Shown: positions 31,897-41,013 of the stretch, piece by piece
How the letters are laid out: each line of letters opens with the position of its first letter
How positions within the stretch are numbered: position 1 is the first letter of the stretch
Assembly (NCBI RefSeq): GCF_002968295.1
Contig: NZ_CP134399.1
Location: 620,001 to 684,000 of the forward strand
Length of the DNA: 64,000 nucleotides
Source: Mycobacterium sp. ITM-2016-00317
GTDB lineage: Bacteria; Actinomycetota; Actinomycetes; Mycobacteriales; Mycobacteriaceae
Direction of reading: 5' to 3'
The notes under the pieces: generated by a model
Told to the model about the DNA's origin: nothing
Seen by the model: the letters and a program-made list of their open reading frames with translations, nothing else
Database searches by the model: none
Program-made: the position numbers and the translations under genes

Positions 31897-33399
31897 GTGA
31901 TCCGGACAAGACTCGTGGCCTTGACGGCCGTCACCGTGCTGGTCGCCGCGGGCTGCAGCCGCGACGCGGATCCGCAGCCGCAGCCGGCCAACGAACTCAG
32001 TGTGGCCACCGAGTTCGCCGAGGGGCTCGCGCAGAAGGTCACCGCCGACGCGATGATGACCCACCTGACCAGGCTGCAGGAGATCGCCGACGCCCACGGC
32101 GGTAACCGCGCACTGGGCACCCCCGGCTACGACGCCAGCGTCGACTACGTCGTCGAGGCGTTGCGCGGCAAAGGTTTCGACGTGGACACCCCGGAGTTCG
32201 AGGTGCGCATCCCGTGGGCCGAGGAGCCCCGGCTGACCGTGGGCGGCGCGCCGACCGAGGCGCGGCCGCTGCAGTTCACCATCGGCACCGCCCCCGAGGG
32301 CGTGTCGGGCCCGCTGGTCGCCGCACGTGCCGACGACGACACCCCCGGCTGCACCGCCGACGACTACGACGGCCTGGCCGTCGACGGCGCGGTGGTGCTC
32401 GTCGACCGAGGGGCGTGCCCGTTCGGGGGCAAGCAGGCCGTGGCCGCCGACCTCGGGGCGGTGGCGCTGATCGTGGCCAACAGCGAGAACGGACCCGACC
32501 TGTCGGGGGCCACCCTCGGCGAGACCACCGACGTCAAGATCCCGGTCATCGCGGTCGCCAACGACGTCGGTGACCGGCTGCGGGCCGAGCCGGGTGCGAC
32601 GGCGGTGCTCAACCTGAACGCCGGCGTGCAGCTGAAGAAGTCGCGCAACGTGATCGCGCAGACCAAGACCGGATCCACCCACGACGTCGTGATGGTCGGC
32701 GCCCACCTCGACAGCGTGCCGGAGGGCCCGGGGATCAACGACAACGGCTCCGGGGTGGCCGCGGTGCTGGAAACCGCACTGCAACTGGAGGCTTCGCCGA
32801 ACGTGGCCAACGCGGTGCGGTTCGGCTTCTGGGGTGCCGAGGAGCAGGGCCTGTACGGCTCCGCGAACTACGTGGCCGGCCTGGACGAGGAGGCGCTCAA
32901 GGACATCGCGCTCTACCTCAACTTCGACATGATCGGTTCGCCGAACCCCGGCTACTTCACCATGGACGGAAACCAGTCGAGTGCGCCCGGGCCGGGCGAG
33001 CGCGTGCCGAGGGTCCCCGAGGGCTCGGCGGGCATCGAGCGCACGCTGACCGCCTACCTGGACGGAGCGGGCAAACCGGGGGAGGACACGTCGTTCGACG
33101 GGAGATCCGACTACGACGGCTTCACCATGGCCGGAGTGCCTGCGGGAGGCCTGTTCTCGGGCGCGGAGGAGAAGATGTCGGCCGAGCAGGCCGAGCGTTG
33201 GGACGGCCAGGCCGACCAGCCGTTCGACCCGAACTACCACAAGGATTCCGATACGCTCGAACACATCGACGAGACGGCGATGCAGATCCACGGCAGCGGC
33301 GCGGCCTTCGCGGTGGGGCTGTACGCCCAGGACCAGCGCGGGCGCAACGGAATACCGCTCCGCGAGGACCGGGTCCGTCATCAACTGAAGACGCCGTGA
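31897..33399 (+). CDS. lpqL: Lipoprotein aminopeptidase LpqL (M28 family)
   Basis: 500 residues, equal in length to M. tuberculosis LpqL (Rv0418). Signal peptide MIRTRLVALTAVTVLVAAGC with lipobox VAAGC. A PA insert domain precedes the zinc peptidase domain. Metal ligands are visible: His and Asp in GAHLDS, Asp in NDNGSG, Glu-Glu in WGAEEQG, Asp in NFDM and His in NYHKDSD. The GTG at 31897 is chosen because TAACGT (31884-31889) is seven bases upstream; the GTG at 31888 is also in frame. The stop overlaps a second M28 gene. Confidence 0.93.
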   Translation: MIRTRLVALTAVTVLVAAGCSRDADPQPQPANELSVATEFAEGLAQKVTADAMMTHLTRLQEIADAHGGNRALGTPGYDASVDYVVEALRGKGFDVDTPEFEVRIPWAEEPRLTVGGAPTEARPLQFTIGTAPEGVSGPLVAARADDDTPGCTADDYDGLAVDGAVVLVDRGACPFGGKQAVAADLGAVALIVANSENGPDLSGATLGETTDVKIPVIAVANDVGDRLRAEPGATAVLNLNAGVQLKKSRNVIAQTKTGSTHDVVMVGAHLDSVPEGPGINDNGSGVAAVLETALQLEASPNVANAVRFGFWGAEEQGLYGSANYVAGLDEEALKDIALYLNFDMIGSPNPGYFTMDGNQSSAPGPGERVPRVPEGSAGIERTLTAYLDGAGKPGEDTSFDGRSDYDGFTMAGVPAGGLFSGAEEKMSAEQAERWDGQADQPFDPNYHKDSDTLEHIDETAMQIHGSGAAFAVGLYAQDQRGRNGIPLREDRVRHQLKTP

Positions 33400-34856
33400 T
33401 CGGCCGGTGGGCCGTGGTGCTGGCCGCAGCCGGTGCGCTGGTCGCGGCGTGCGCCCCGCCCCCGCCACCGTCGACAGCCCCACTGGGACCCGACCTGGCC
33501 GACAAGGTCACCATCGACGGGGTCTACCGCCACCTGGTGGAACTGCAGCAGATCGCCGACGACAACGACGGCAACCGCGCCGACGGCACGCCCGGATACC
33601 AGGCCAGCGTCGACTACGTGGCACAACTGCTGCGCGACAGAGGTTTCGACGTGCAGACACCGGAGTTCGAACGGCTCTCGGGCTCGCAAGGCGGTGCGCC
33701 GGTGCTGACCGTGGCCGGCAACGACTTCCGCGTCGACCAGGCCTCGATGATGATCACCACCTCCCCCGGGGGCCTGCGCGCGCCCACCTTCCGTCCGCGC
33801 AGGGCCGCCGGCTGCGCGGTCGCCGACTACGGCGACGTGTCGGTGGTCAAGGCGATCGCGGTCGTCGACGACAGCGGCTGCTCGATCGTCGACAAACACC
33901 GGGTGGCGCAGCAGCGTGGCGCGGTGGGCATGCTGGTGGTCACCTCGGCGACCCCGACGCGCCCGGTCGGTGCACCCGTCACGTTGTTCACCACCGGCTA
34001 CTACACCCATCTGAAGATGCCGGTGGGCGTCATCGACACCGACGCGGACTCCGCCCTGCGCCGCACCGAGTCTCCGGTCACCCTGGTCCTGGACCACGAA
34101 CCGGTGCTGACGAAGTCGCGCAACGTGATCGCGCAGACCAGGACCGGCGACGCACAGAACGTCGTCGTGGCCGGCGCGCACCTCGACAGCATCCGGGCCG
34201 GCGCCGGGATCAACGACAACGGCTCCGGTGTCGCGGCCGTGCTGGAGACCGCGCTGCAGCTCGGCGCGGAGCCGGCCACCACCAACGCGGTGCGCTTCGC
34301 GTTCTGGGGCGCCGAAGAGGTGTCGATGGACGGCTCCAAGAAATACCTGGCCTCGCTGAGCAAGGACGAGCTCGACGACATCGCGATGTACCTGAACTTC
34401 GACGTGCTCGCGTCACTGAACGCCGGCTACTTCACCGACGACGGCGACCAGTCGACGCAGACCGGCCAGATCGTCGCCGCGCCAACGGGTTCGGCGGGCA
34501 TCGAGCGCACGCTGGCGGCCCGGCTGAACATGGCCGGTCTGCGCCCGGCGGACATCCCGCTGCAACGGGTCACCGACTACGGGCCCTTCCTGGCCGCAGG
34601 GATCCCGGTGGGCGGGCTCACCACGGGCTCCTCGCAGCGCAAAACCGAGGTGCAGGCCCGACTCTGGGGCGGCAAGGCCGGGGAACCGTTCGACCCGAAC
34701 TACCACACGCGCAGCGACGACATCGACAACGTCGACCGGGACGCCCTCGGGGTGATGGCGTCGGCGGCCGCGTACGCCATCGGCACCTATGCAGAGTCGA
34801 TCGAGGGCGTCAACGGGGTGCCGGACCGGGATCACCGGGACCGGCGGACGCCGTGA
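33396..34856 (+). CDS. Second M28 lipoprotein peptidase, tandem paralogue of LpqL
   Basis: 486 residues. Signal peptide MIGRWAVVLAAAGALVAAC has a lipobox ending VAAC. All zinc ligands match LpqL: GAHLDS, NDNGSG, WGAEEVS, NFDV and NYHTRSD. Shared stretches such as KSRNVIAQT show a tandem duplication. The PA-like domain is more divergent and the substrate-facing loop after NFDV differs, suggesting changed specificity. GTG overlaps the lpqL stop (GTGA). The last 47 bases overlap the convergent permease gene. This position in M. tuberculosis is held by lpqM, which to my recollection is a different peptidase family. Confidence 0.9.
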   Translation: MIGRWAVVLAAAGALVAACAPPPPPSTAPLGPDLADKVTIDGVYRHLVELQQIADDNDGNRADGTPGYQASVDYVAQLLRDRGFDVQTPEFERLSGSQGGAPVLTVAGNDFRVDQASMMITTSPGGLRAPTFRPRRAAGCAVADYGDVSVVKAIAVVDDSGCSIVDKHRVAQQRGAVGMLVVTSATPTRPVGAPVTLFTTGYYTHLKMPVGVIDTDADSALRRTESPVTLVLDHEPVLTKSRNVIAQTRTGDAQNVVVAGAHLDSIRAGAGINDNGSGVAAVLETALQLGAEPATTNAVRFAFWGAEEVSMDGSKKYLASLSKDELDDIAMYLNFDVLASLNAGYFTDDGDQSTQTGQIVAAPTGSAGIERTLAARLNMAGLRPADIPLQRVTDYGPFLAAGIPVGGLTTGSSQRKTEVQARLWGGKAGEPFDPNYHTRSDDIDNVDRDALGVMASAAAYAIGTYAESIEGVNGVPDRDHRDRRTP

Positions 34857-36105
34857 CGTCCCCGCCCCGGCGCAGGCCCAGCAGCCGCATGCCGTGGTAG
34901 ATCAGCAGCGCGGCGATCGAGCCCAGCGCGATCCCGGTGAACGTCAGTGACCCTGCGCTCCAGGTGAAGTCGGCGATGCCGATGATCAGCGGGATCGCCG
35001 CGGTCATCTGGTTGATCGGTTTGGAGAAGTCGACGTGGTTGGTCAGCCAGATGCGCACCCCGAGGATGCCGACCAGGCCGTACAGCACCACCGTCGCGCC
35101 GCCGAGCACCCCGGCCGGGATCGCGACGATCACCGCGCCGACCTTGGGGCACAACGACAGTGCGATCGCCACCAGTGCGGCCACCCAGTACGCGGCCGTC
35201 GAGTACACGCGGGTCGCCGCCATCACACCGATGTTCTCGGCGTACGTCGTCGTGGCCGACCCGCCGCCGAACCCGGCCAGCGTCGTGGCGACACCGTCGG
35301 CGGCCAGCGCGCGGCCCATCAGCGGGTCCAGATCCCGTTTGGTCATCTGGCCCACCGACTTCACGTGCCCGATGTTCTCCGCGATCAACGCGATGACCGC
35401 GGGCAGGAACATCGGCAGTACCGACAGCGAGAACGTCGGCGTCTCGAAGTCGGGCAACCCGATCCAGGGCGCAGCCGCGATACCCGAGGTGTCGACCTCA
35501 CCGAGCAGCAGTGCCAGCAGGTAGCCGGCGACGACGGCGACGAAGATCGCGAGCCGGCCGATCATGCCGCGGAAGAACGCCAGCGCGGCGACCAGCAGCA
35601 CCAGCGTCACGAGCGCGATCAGCGGGCCCTGTTCGAAGTTGTTCTTGGCCGCGGGCGCGAGATTGAACCCGATCAGCGCGACGATCGCGCCGGTCACCAC
35701 CGGCGGCAGGACCAGGTCGAGCCAGCGGGTGCCGACCACGTGCACCACACCGCCGACGAGGATGAGCAGCAGGCCGACCGCGACGATCCCGCCGAGCGCG
35801 CTACCGGTGCCCTCCGTGGCCACCGCCGCGGTCACCGGTGCGATCACCGAGAAGCTCGACCCCAGATAGCTGGGCAGCCGGTTGCCGGTGATCAGCAGGA
35901 ACAGGATGGTGCCGACCCCGGAGAACAGCAGGGTGGTGGCCGGCGGGAACCCGGTGAGCACCGGCACCAGGAACGTCGCGCCGAACATCGCGACCACATG
36001 CTGGGCGCCCAGACCGACGGTGCGGGGCCAGCTCAGCCGTTCCTCGGGGGCGACGACGAAATCTGGATCGGACTTCGAATCCACACGCTTCCAGGTGAGT
36101 GTCAC
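34810..36105 (-). CDS. Uracil-xanthine permease (NCS2 family)
   Basis: 431 residues, about 12-14 membrane segments. The uracil-type signature is clear: GLGAQHVVAMFGATFLVP, FSVIAPVTAA, ALIAENIGHVKSVG with the binding Glu, and GGSATTTYAENIGVMAATRV with the second conserved Glu. Proton-coupled uptake of uracil is the expected role. GTG start at 36105, eight bases from the end of the APC permease gene, so the two transport genes probably share a transcript. Confidence 0.92.
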   Translation of the reverse strand: MTLTWKRVDSKSDPDFVVAPEERLSWPRTVGLGAQHVVAMFGATFLVPVLTGFPPATTLLFSGVGTILFLLITGNRLPSYLGSSFSVIAPVTAAVATEGTGSALGGIVAVGLLLILVGGVVHVVGTRWLDLVLPPVVTGAIVALIGFNLAPAAKNNFEQGPLIALVTLVLLVAALAFFRGMIGRLAIFVAVVAGYLLALLLGEVDTSGIAAAPWIGLPDFETPTFSLSVLPMFLPAVIALIAENIGHVKSVGQMTKRDLDPLMGRALAADGVATTLAGFGGGSATTTYAENIGVMAATRVYSTAAYWVAALVAIALSLCPKVGAVIVAIPAGVLGGATVVLYGLVGILGVRIWLTNHVDFSKPINQMTAAIPLIIGIADFTWSAGSLTFTGIALGSIAALLIYHGMRLLGLRRGGDVTASAGPGDPGPAPR

Positions 36106-36112
36106 TCAGCGA

Positions 36113-37363
36113 CTACACACCATGGCGGTGCGCACCGCCAGTCAGGTAGGCGAGCATCCCGACCAGCACGACCGCCGCACCGGCCAGCACCGACGCCGGC
36201 GGCAGCGTGAACGCCAGCAGCAGACAGCAGGCCAACCCGACCGCAGGCACCAACCGCCCGCCCAGCGTCGCGGTCAACGTCCAGGCCGACGCGTTGGCGA
36301 TCGCGTAGTACAGCAGCACCCCGAACGACGAGAACCCGATCGCGGCGCGCACGTCGACCAGCGCGGCCACCACCGCGACCACGGCCCCGACCGCGACCTC
36401 GGCCCGGTGCGGGGTGTGATGCTCGGGATGCACGGCGGCCAGCCGTCCGGGCAGGTGCCGGTCCCGGGCCATCGCCAGCACCGTGCGCGACACCCCGAGC
36501 AGCAGAGCCAGCAGCGCGCCCAGTGCGGCGGCCGCGGCGGCGACGCTCACCACCGGCGCCAGCCCGGCGAACCCGGCCACCCGAACCGCCTCGGACAGCG
36601 GCGCGGTGGCCGACGCCAGACCCGCGACGCCGAGTTCGCCGACGACCGCGACGGCCACCACCGCGTACACCGTGAGCGCGATCGCCAGTGCGATCGCGAC
36701 GGCCCGCGGGATGGTGCGGGCCGGGTCGCGCACCTCCTCGCCGAGCGTGGCGATGCGCGCGTACCCGGCGAAGGCGAAGAACAGCAGGCCGGCGGCCTGC
36801 AGCACCCCGTAGGCGGTCACGTCGTCGCCGAGCGCGAACACCGAGCGGCCGGCGTCCCCGCCCCCGAGCAGCACGACCACCACCACGGTCAGCACCGCCA
36901 GCACCAGCGCGACGATCACCCGGGTGAGTGCCGCGGACCGCTGCACCCCGGCGTAACCCAGTGCCGTCAGCGCGATCACCGACGCGGCCGCCACCGCGTT
37001 GGCGTATTCCGGCCACACGTACCAGCCCACCGTCAGCGCCATCGCCGCACACGACGCGCTCTTGCCGACGACGAAACTCCAGCCCGCGGTGTGGCCCCAC
37101 AACGGGCCGAGCCGTTCCCGGCCGTAGACATAGGTGCCGCCCGACTGCGGGTAGCGCGCCGCCAGCCGAGCAGACGACATCGCATTGCACACCGCGACCA
37201 CGGCGGCGACGGCGAGCCCGATCAGCAGCCCGCTGCCCGCGGCCGCCGCGGCCGGCGCCAGCGCGACGAAGATGCCCGCCCCGATCATCGACCCGAGCCC
37301 CAGCACGACGGTGTCGAACAACCCGAGACGACGCCGCAATGCCGACTCATCGGGCGAGCTCAC
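36113..37363 (-). CDS. APC superfamily amino acid permease
   Basis: 416 residues, about 12 membrane segments. The APC N terminus is typical: LGLFDTVVLGLGSMIGAGIF, with the broken first helix GSMIGAGIF that binds the substrate backbone. Other marks are YPQSGGTYVYGRERLG and FFAFAGYARIATLGEE. The GTG at 37363 is placed by a TATCGT hexamer six bases upstream on the minus strand, part of the shared palindrome. Substrate is unknown. Likely repressed by the divergent tandem TetR protein. Confidence 0.9.
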   Translation of the reverse strand: MSSPDESALRRRLGLFDTVVLGLGSMIGAGIFVALAPAAAAAGSGLLIGLAVAAVVAVCNAMSSARLAARYPQSGGTYVYGRERLGPLWGHTAGWSFVVGKSASCAAMALTVGWYVWPEYANAVAAASVIALTALGYAGVQRSAALTRVIVALVLAVLTVVVVVLLGGGDAGRSVFALGDDVTAYGVLQAAGLLFFAFAGYARIATLGEEVRDPARTIPRAVAIALAIALTVYAVVAVAVVGELGVAGLASATAPLSEAVRVAGFAGLAPVVSVAAAAAALGALLALLLGVSRTVLAMARDRHLPGRLAAVHPEHHTPHRAEVAVGAVVAVVAALVDVRAAIGFSSFGVLLYYAIANASAWTLTATLGGRLVPAVGLACCLLLAFTLPPASVLAGAAVVLVGMLAYLTGGAHRHGV

Positions 37364-37366
37364 CGG

Positions 37367-37382
37367 CCCACGATATCGTGGG
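37367..37382. promoter_or_regulatory. Perfect palindrome forming both -10 boxes of divergent leaderless genes
   Basis: CCCACGATATCGTGGG is a perfect 16-base palindrome midway between the two divergent GTG starts (37363 and 37386). It contains TATCGT on each strand (37374-37379 plus; 37375-37370 minus), each exactly six bases from its GTG. A single bound TetR dimer would block both promoters. Confidence 0.72.
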
Positions 37383-37385
37383 GCG

Positions 37386-38612
37386 GTGGCGAGCACCGCC
37401 GATGATCCCGGCATCCGACGCCGGCCCAAGGATCGGAAAGCGCAGATCGCGCGTGCGTCGGCGGAGGCGTTCAGCGCGCTGGGCTATCACGGCGTGAGCA
37501 TGGAGATGATCGCGTCCCGGGTGGGGATCTCCGCGGCAGCCCTGTACCGCCACTACTCCTCCAAGTACCAACTGTTCCGCGACGCCGTGCTGAACCTCGG
37601 TCAGCAGCTGGTGGACGGCACCTCAGGCATCGACGGCGACGATCCGCAGGTGGTGCTCGACCGGCTGGTTTCGGCGCTCACCGACACCGCGCTGGTCAAC
37701 CGGGGTTCGGGCGGGCTGTACCGGTGGGAGAACCGGTACCTGCGCGGCGACGACCAGGCGACGCTGCTGGAGCAGATCCACACCGTGCACGCGCGGCTGC
37801 ACCGCCCGCTGGCCGCGGTCCGGCCGGAGCTGACCGCCCGGCAGCGGTACACGCTGTCCACCGCGGTGCTCTCGATCGTCGGCAGCATCGTCGACCACCG
37901 CGCGAAACTGCCTGCGGCCCAGGTGCATCGGCTGTTCACCCAGATCACCCGCGCGGTCCTGGCCGCCGACCTGTCAACGGACCCGTCGCGCCGCCCGTCC
38001 GGGGAGGTCCCTGCCCGTCCCTCCGTCGAGGCGTCGAAATACGAAGCGCTGCTGACCGAATCGATGCGGCTGTTCGACCGCAACGGATACCGCGACACCA
38101 CGATGGAGGAGATCGCGTCGGCGGTCGGTATCCCCACGTCGGGCATCTACAAGTACTTCTCCGGCAAGAGCGACATCCTGGCGGCGATGTTCCGGCGCGC
38201 CGCGGACCGGGTGTCGGCCGAGACCGCGTCGGTGGTCGCGACCGTGCCGGACCCGGAGGAGGCGCTCACCGCGGTCATCGACGGTTACGTCGAGCGCACC
38301 TTCGACCAGCCCGAGCTGGAGTGCGTCTACTACAGCGAACGGCTCAACATGTCGGCCGCGGACCAGCGCATCGTGCGGGACCTGCAGCGCGCGACGGTGG
38401 AGTCCTGGGTCGAACTCGTCGTCGCTGTCCGGCCCGAGTGGAGCGCCGCCGAAGCGCGCTTCGCCGTGCACGCGGCGATGGCCCTGGTGGTCGACCTGGG
38501 CCGCCTGGTGCGCTACGCGGATTCCGAGGAGGCCAGGGAGACCGTGCAGGGCCTGGTGGATGTGACGCTGTTGGGCCGCTACCGGTTACGGGCCACGTTG
38601 CCGGCCAGGTAG
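37386..38612 (+). CDS. Tandem TetR-type regulator (two TetR units in one chain)
   Basis: 408 residues, twice the usual TetR length. The first DNA-binding unit is near residues 20-65 (GVSMEMIASRVGISAAALYR), the second near 222-270 (TTMEEIASAVGIPTSGIYKY). Each is followed by its own helical ligand/dimerisation domain. The two halves are both complete, so this is a covalent pseudo-dimer rather than a remnant. GTG start, probably leaderless, over the shared palindrome. Control of the APC and uracil permease pair and of itself is likely. The ligand is unknown. The end overlaps the convergent small membrane gene by 34 bases. Confidence 0.88.
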   Translation: MASTADDPGIRRRPKDRKAQIARASAEAFSALGYHGVSMEMIASRVGISAAALYRHYSSKYQLFRDAVLNLGQQLVDGTSGIDGDDPQVVLDRLVSALTDTALVNRGSGGLYRWENRYLRGDDQATLLEQIHTVHARLHRPLAAVRPELTARQRYTLSTAVLSIVGSIVDHRAKLPAAQVHRLFTQITRAVLAADLSTDPSRRPSGEVPARPSVEASKYEALLTESMRLFDRNGYRDTTMEEIASAVGIPTSGIYKYFSGKSDILAAMFRRAADRVSAETASVVATVPDPEEALTAVIDGYVERTFDQPELECVYYSERLNMSAADQRIVRDLQRATVESWVELVVAVRPEWSAAEARFAVHAAMALVVDLGRLVRYADSEEARETVQGLVDVTLLGRYRLRATLPAR

Positions 38613-38845
38613 AGCAGGTAGGCCACCAGCCCGAAGAGAGCCGGCTTACGCGTCTTCGGGGAGGCGATGCCGAGCCCGACGGCGGTCTCGAGGGCGCCGT
38701 CGATGTACACGTGCTTGCGGGTGTCGGTCGGGAACGCGGGCTTGGTCAGGCCCTCGTAGAGCGCGGGGGCGACGAAGTGCGAGACCCCGGCCCCGGCGAG
38801 GAGCAGACCGGCGATGGTGGCGGCACGTGAATTTTGCTTGGGCAC
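38579..38845 (-). CDS. Small membrane protein (DoxX-like)
   Basis: 88 residues with three hydrophobic segments (AATIAGLLLAGAGVSHFVAP, GALETAVGLGIA, ALFGLVAYLLYLAG). It resembles half-length DoxX-like proteins. GTG start; the monooxygenase gene upstream on the same strand ends nine bases away, so they are probably co-transcribed. Its 3' end lies under the end of the tandem TetR gene. Function unknown. Confidence 0.7.
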   Translation of the reverse strand: MPKQNSRAATIAGLLLAGAGVSHFVAPALYEGLTKPAFPTDTRKHVYIDGALETAVGLGIASPKTRKPALFGLVAYLLYLAGNVARNR

Positions 38846-38854
38846 AACCGGATA

Positions 38855-40342
38855 CTAGACGATCCGGTAGTCGCTGATCGGGAACTCGGCGGCCTCGCGG
38901 ATCGCGGCGCGTGTCGAGGTCGGGCGCAGCAGTGTCGGTTCCCCGCCGGGATCGAAGTAGTAGGACCGTGCCGACGCGCAGTTTCCGACGGTGAACAGTG
39001 AGCCGCCGAGGAGTTCGGTCATCCGGTCCAGGTACCGGCCGTTGGCGTCCTCCGTGACCTCGAAAGTGGTTGCGCCACTGCGCTTCACCGCACCGAACAA
39101 CCGGTCCATGTGCCGCATCTGGTATTCCATCGTGTTGAAGAAGTTCAACCCGAGGAAGGCGTAGGGGCTGGCCAGCGACAGGTAGTTCGGGAAGTACGGG
39201 ATCGAGACCCCCTGGTAGGCCTGGAACCTGTTCTCCCGCCACCACTTCCCGAGGTTGCGGCCGTCGCGGCCGATCACCTCGATGGCGGGGAAGTTGGCTT
39301 CCCACAGGTCGAAACCGGTGGCCAGCACCAGCGTGTCGATCCTGGTCTTGGTGCCGTCCAGTCCGACGACGCCGTCGGACTCGATCCTGGCGATACCGGC
39401 GTCCTGCAGGTGTACGTGCGGCCTGGTGAAGGTGCGGTAGTAGCTGTTGGAGAAAGTCGGCCGTTTGCAACCGAAGTCGTAGTCGGGGGTCAGCCTGGCC
39501 CGCAGGTCCTTGTCGCGGATCGTGACGAACCGGTGCATCTTGGCCAGATCGCCCGCGGCGATGTTGAAGCGGCCACGTGTCGTCTTGTAGTGCACGACGC
39601 CCACCGAGACCATGAACTCGTAGATCGCATCGGTGATCGCCCGAATGAGCCGCTGGGTGAACGGAACCCGGGCGAATAGACGCTTGGCGCGCTCGGAGAA
39701 GCGGAAGTCGATCTTGGGTACCACCCAGATCGGGGTGCGCTGGTAGACCGTCAGATCGGCGGCCTTGTTCGCGAGCTCGGGGATCAGCTGCACCGCGGTC
39801 GCGCCGGTGCCGATGATGCCGATCCGCTCCCCGGTGGGATCGTAGGAGTCGTCCCAGGCGGTGGTGTGGACGATCCGGCCGTCGAACTCGGTGATGCCCG
39901 GGATGTCGGGCACGTGCGGCTGGGACAGGAACCCGGTGGCGGTGATCAGGTAGCGGGCCTCCAGCGTCGCGCCGTCGGCGAGGGTCACCCGCCAGCGCTT
40001 GGCGTCCTCGTCCCACCGTGCGCCCTCGACCGTCACCCCGAAACGCATGTGGCGCCGCACGTCGTACTTGTCCGCGACGTCGTCGGCGTACTGCTTGATC
40101 TCCGCGCCGGTGGAGAAGAGCCGTGACCAGTTCGGGTTCGGCTCGAAGAAGTACGAGTAGGTGGTCGTGGGGACGTCGACGGCCAGGCCGGGGTAGTGGT
40201 TGACGTACCACGTACCGCCCAGATCTTCTTCCCGGTCGAGGATCACGAAGTTCTCGATGCCCAACCGCTTGAACTGGATGGCCGCACCGATGCCTGCAAA
40301 GCCGGCACCCACGATGACCGCGTCGAATTGCTCCGAAGTCAT
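38855..40342 (-). CDS. Flavin-containing (Baeyer-Villiger-type) monooxygenase
   Basis: 495 residues. FAD-binding GAGFAGIGAAI at the N terminus, the NADPH-binding GTGATAVQLIPE near residue 182, and between them the Baeyer-Villiger fingerprint FDGRIVHTTAWD. The final W is followed by Asp rather than Pro, as in many mycobacterial EthA-related enzymes. Oxidation of ketones or thio-carbonyl compounds with NADPH and oxygen is expected; natural substrate unknown. ATG at 40342. Confidence 0.9.
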   Translation of the reverse strand: MTSEQFDAVIVGAGFAGIGAAIQFKRLGIENFVILDREEDLGGTWYVNHYPGLAVDVPTTTYSYFFEPNPNWSRLFSTGAEIKQYADDVADKYDVRRHMRFGVTVEGARWDEDAKRWRVTLADGATLEARYLITATGFLSQPHVPDIPGITEFDGRIVHTTAWDDSYDPTGERIGIIGTGATAVQLIPELANKAADLTVYQRTPIWVVPKIDFRFSERAKRLFARVPFTQRLIRAITDAIYEFMVSVGVVHYKTTRGRFNIAAGDLAKMHRFVTIRDKDLRARLTPDYDFGCKRPTFSNSYYRTFTRPHVHLQDAGIARIESDGVVGLDGTKTRIDTLVLATGFDLWEANFPAIEVIGRDGRNLGKWWRENRFQAYQGVSIPYFPNYLSLASPYAFLGLNFFNTMEYQMRHMDRLFGAVKRSGATTFEVTEDANGRYLDRMTELLGGSLFTVGNCASARSYYFDPGGEPTLLRPTSTRAAIREAAEFPISDYRIV

Positions 40343-40372
40343 GGCGCAACGGTACCCGAGGTCCGGGCGGAT

Positions 40373-40999
40373 TCAGCCGCGCAGCGAGCCCGTCCGGGGA
40401 GGGTCGAGTGTCGCGATACAGGTGACCGCATGGTCGCCGTCGGCCCACGTCTCCGCGGTCGGGTTGAGCACGTAGAGCCGGACGGATTCGTCGGTGACCG
40501 ACTGCGGGGAATAGCGCTGCAGCTCAGGTGTGCATTTCTGGTGATGCGCGTCGACCGCGTCCTGGCCCGGGAACGGCCCGTCGGGCAGGGTCAGCACTGC
40601 GAAAACCTCGCCGGCGTGCGGCTGGTCGCAGCTGATCAGCGTGACGTTGACCACCCGGTCGCCGGCGGGGATCTCGGCCAGACAGTCGCCTACCTGCAGA
40701 TCGGTGGCGGTGCGGGTGTCGTCGTTGACGGCGACGACGGTGATGACCACCCCGGCGACGATCCACAGCACCGACAGCACGATGCCTGCGATGGCCATAC
40801 CGCGGCCGCTGCCGTACTGCTTGGCTTTCCTGACCCCGACGATGCCGCAGACCAGCGCGATCACGGCGCCACCGATGATGCCGAAGATCAGCGACACGAT
40901 CGCCCACCAGTTCGTCTTCGGCGGCGGCGCGGAATAGGGGTAAGGCTGGGGCGCGCCGCCCTGATACGGCATCGGAGGAGGCGGCGGCGGGGCGGTCAC
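40373..40999 (-). CDS. DUF4190-type membrane protein with C-terminal septum-formation-like domain
   Basis: 208 residues. Pro-rich start (MTAPPPPPPMPYQGGAP), two membrane helices joined by VRKAKQYGSGRG, which is typical of DUF4190, then an external domain beginning TDLQVGDCLAEIPAGDRV with paired cysteines (DC, SCDQPHAGEVFA, KCTPEL, TCIA). The last part is the common actinobacterial septum-formation-type extracellular module. Role unknown; cell-envelope location is inferred. GTG start at 40999. Confidence 0.8.
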   Translation of the reverse strand: MTAPPPPPPMPYQGGAPQPYPYSAPPPKTNWWAIVSLIFGIIGGAVIALVCGIVGVRKAKQYGSGRGMAIAGIVLSVLWIVAGVVITVVAVNDDTRTATDLQVGDCLAEIPAGDRVVNVTLISCDQPHAGEVFAVLTLPDGPFPGQDAVDAHHQKCTPELQRYSPQSVTDESVRLYVLNPTAETWADGDHAVTCIATLDPPRTGSLRG

Positions 41000-41013
41000 G
41001 CTGCGACGATAAC

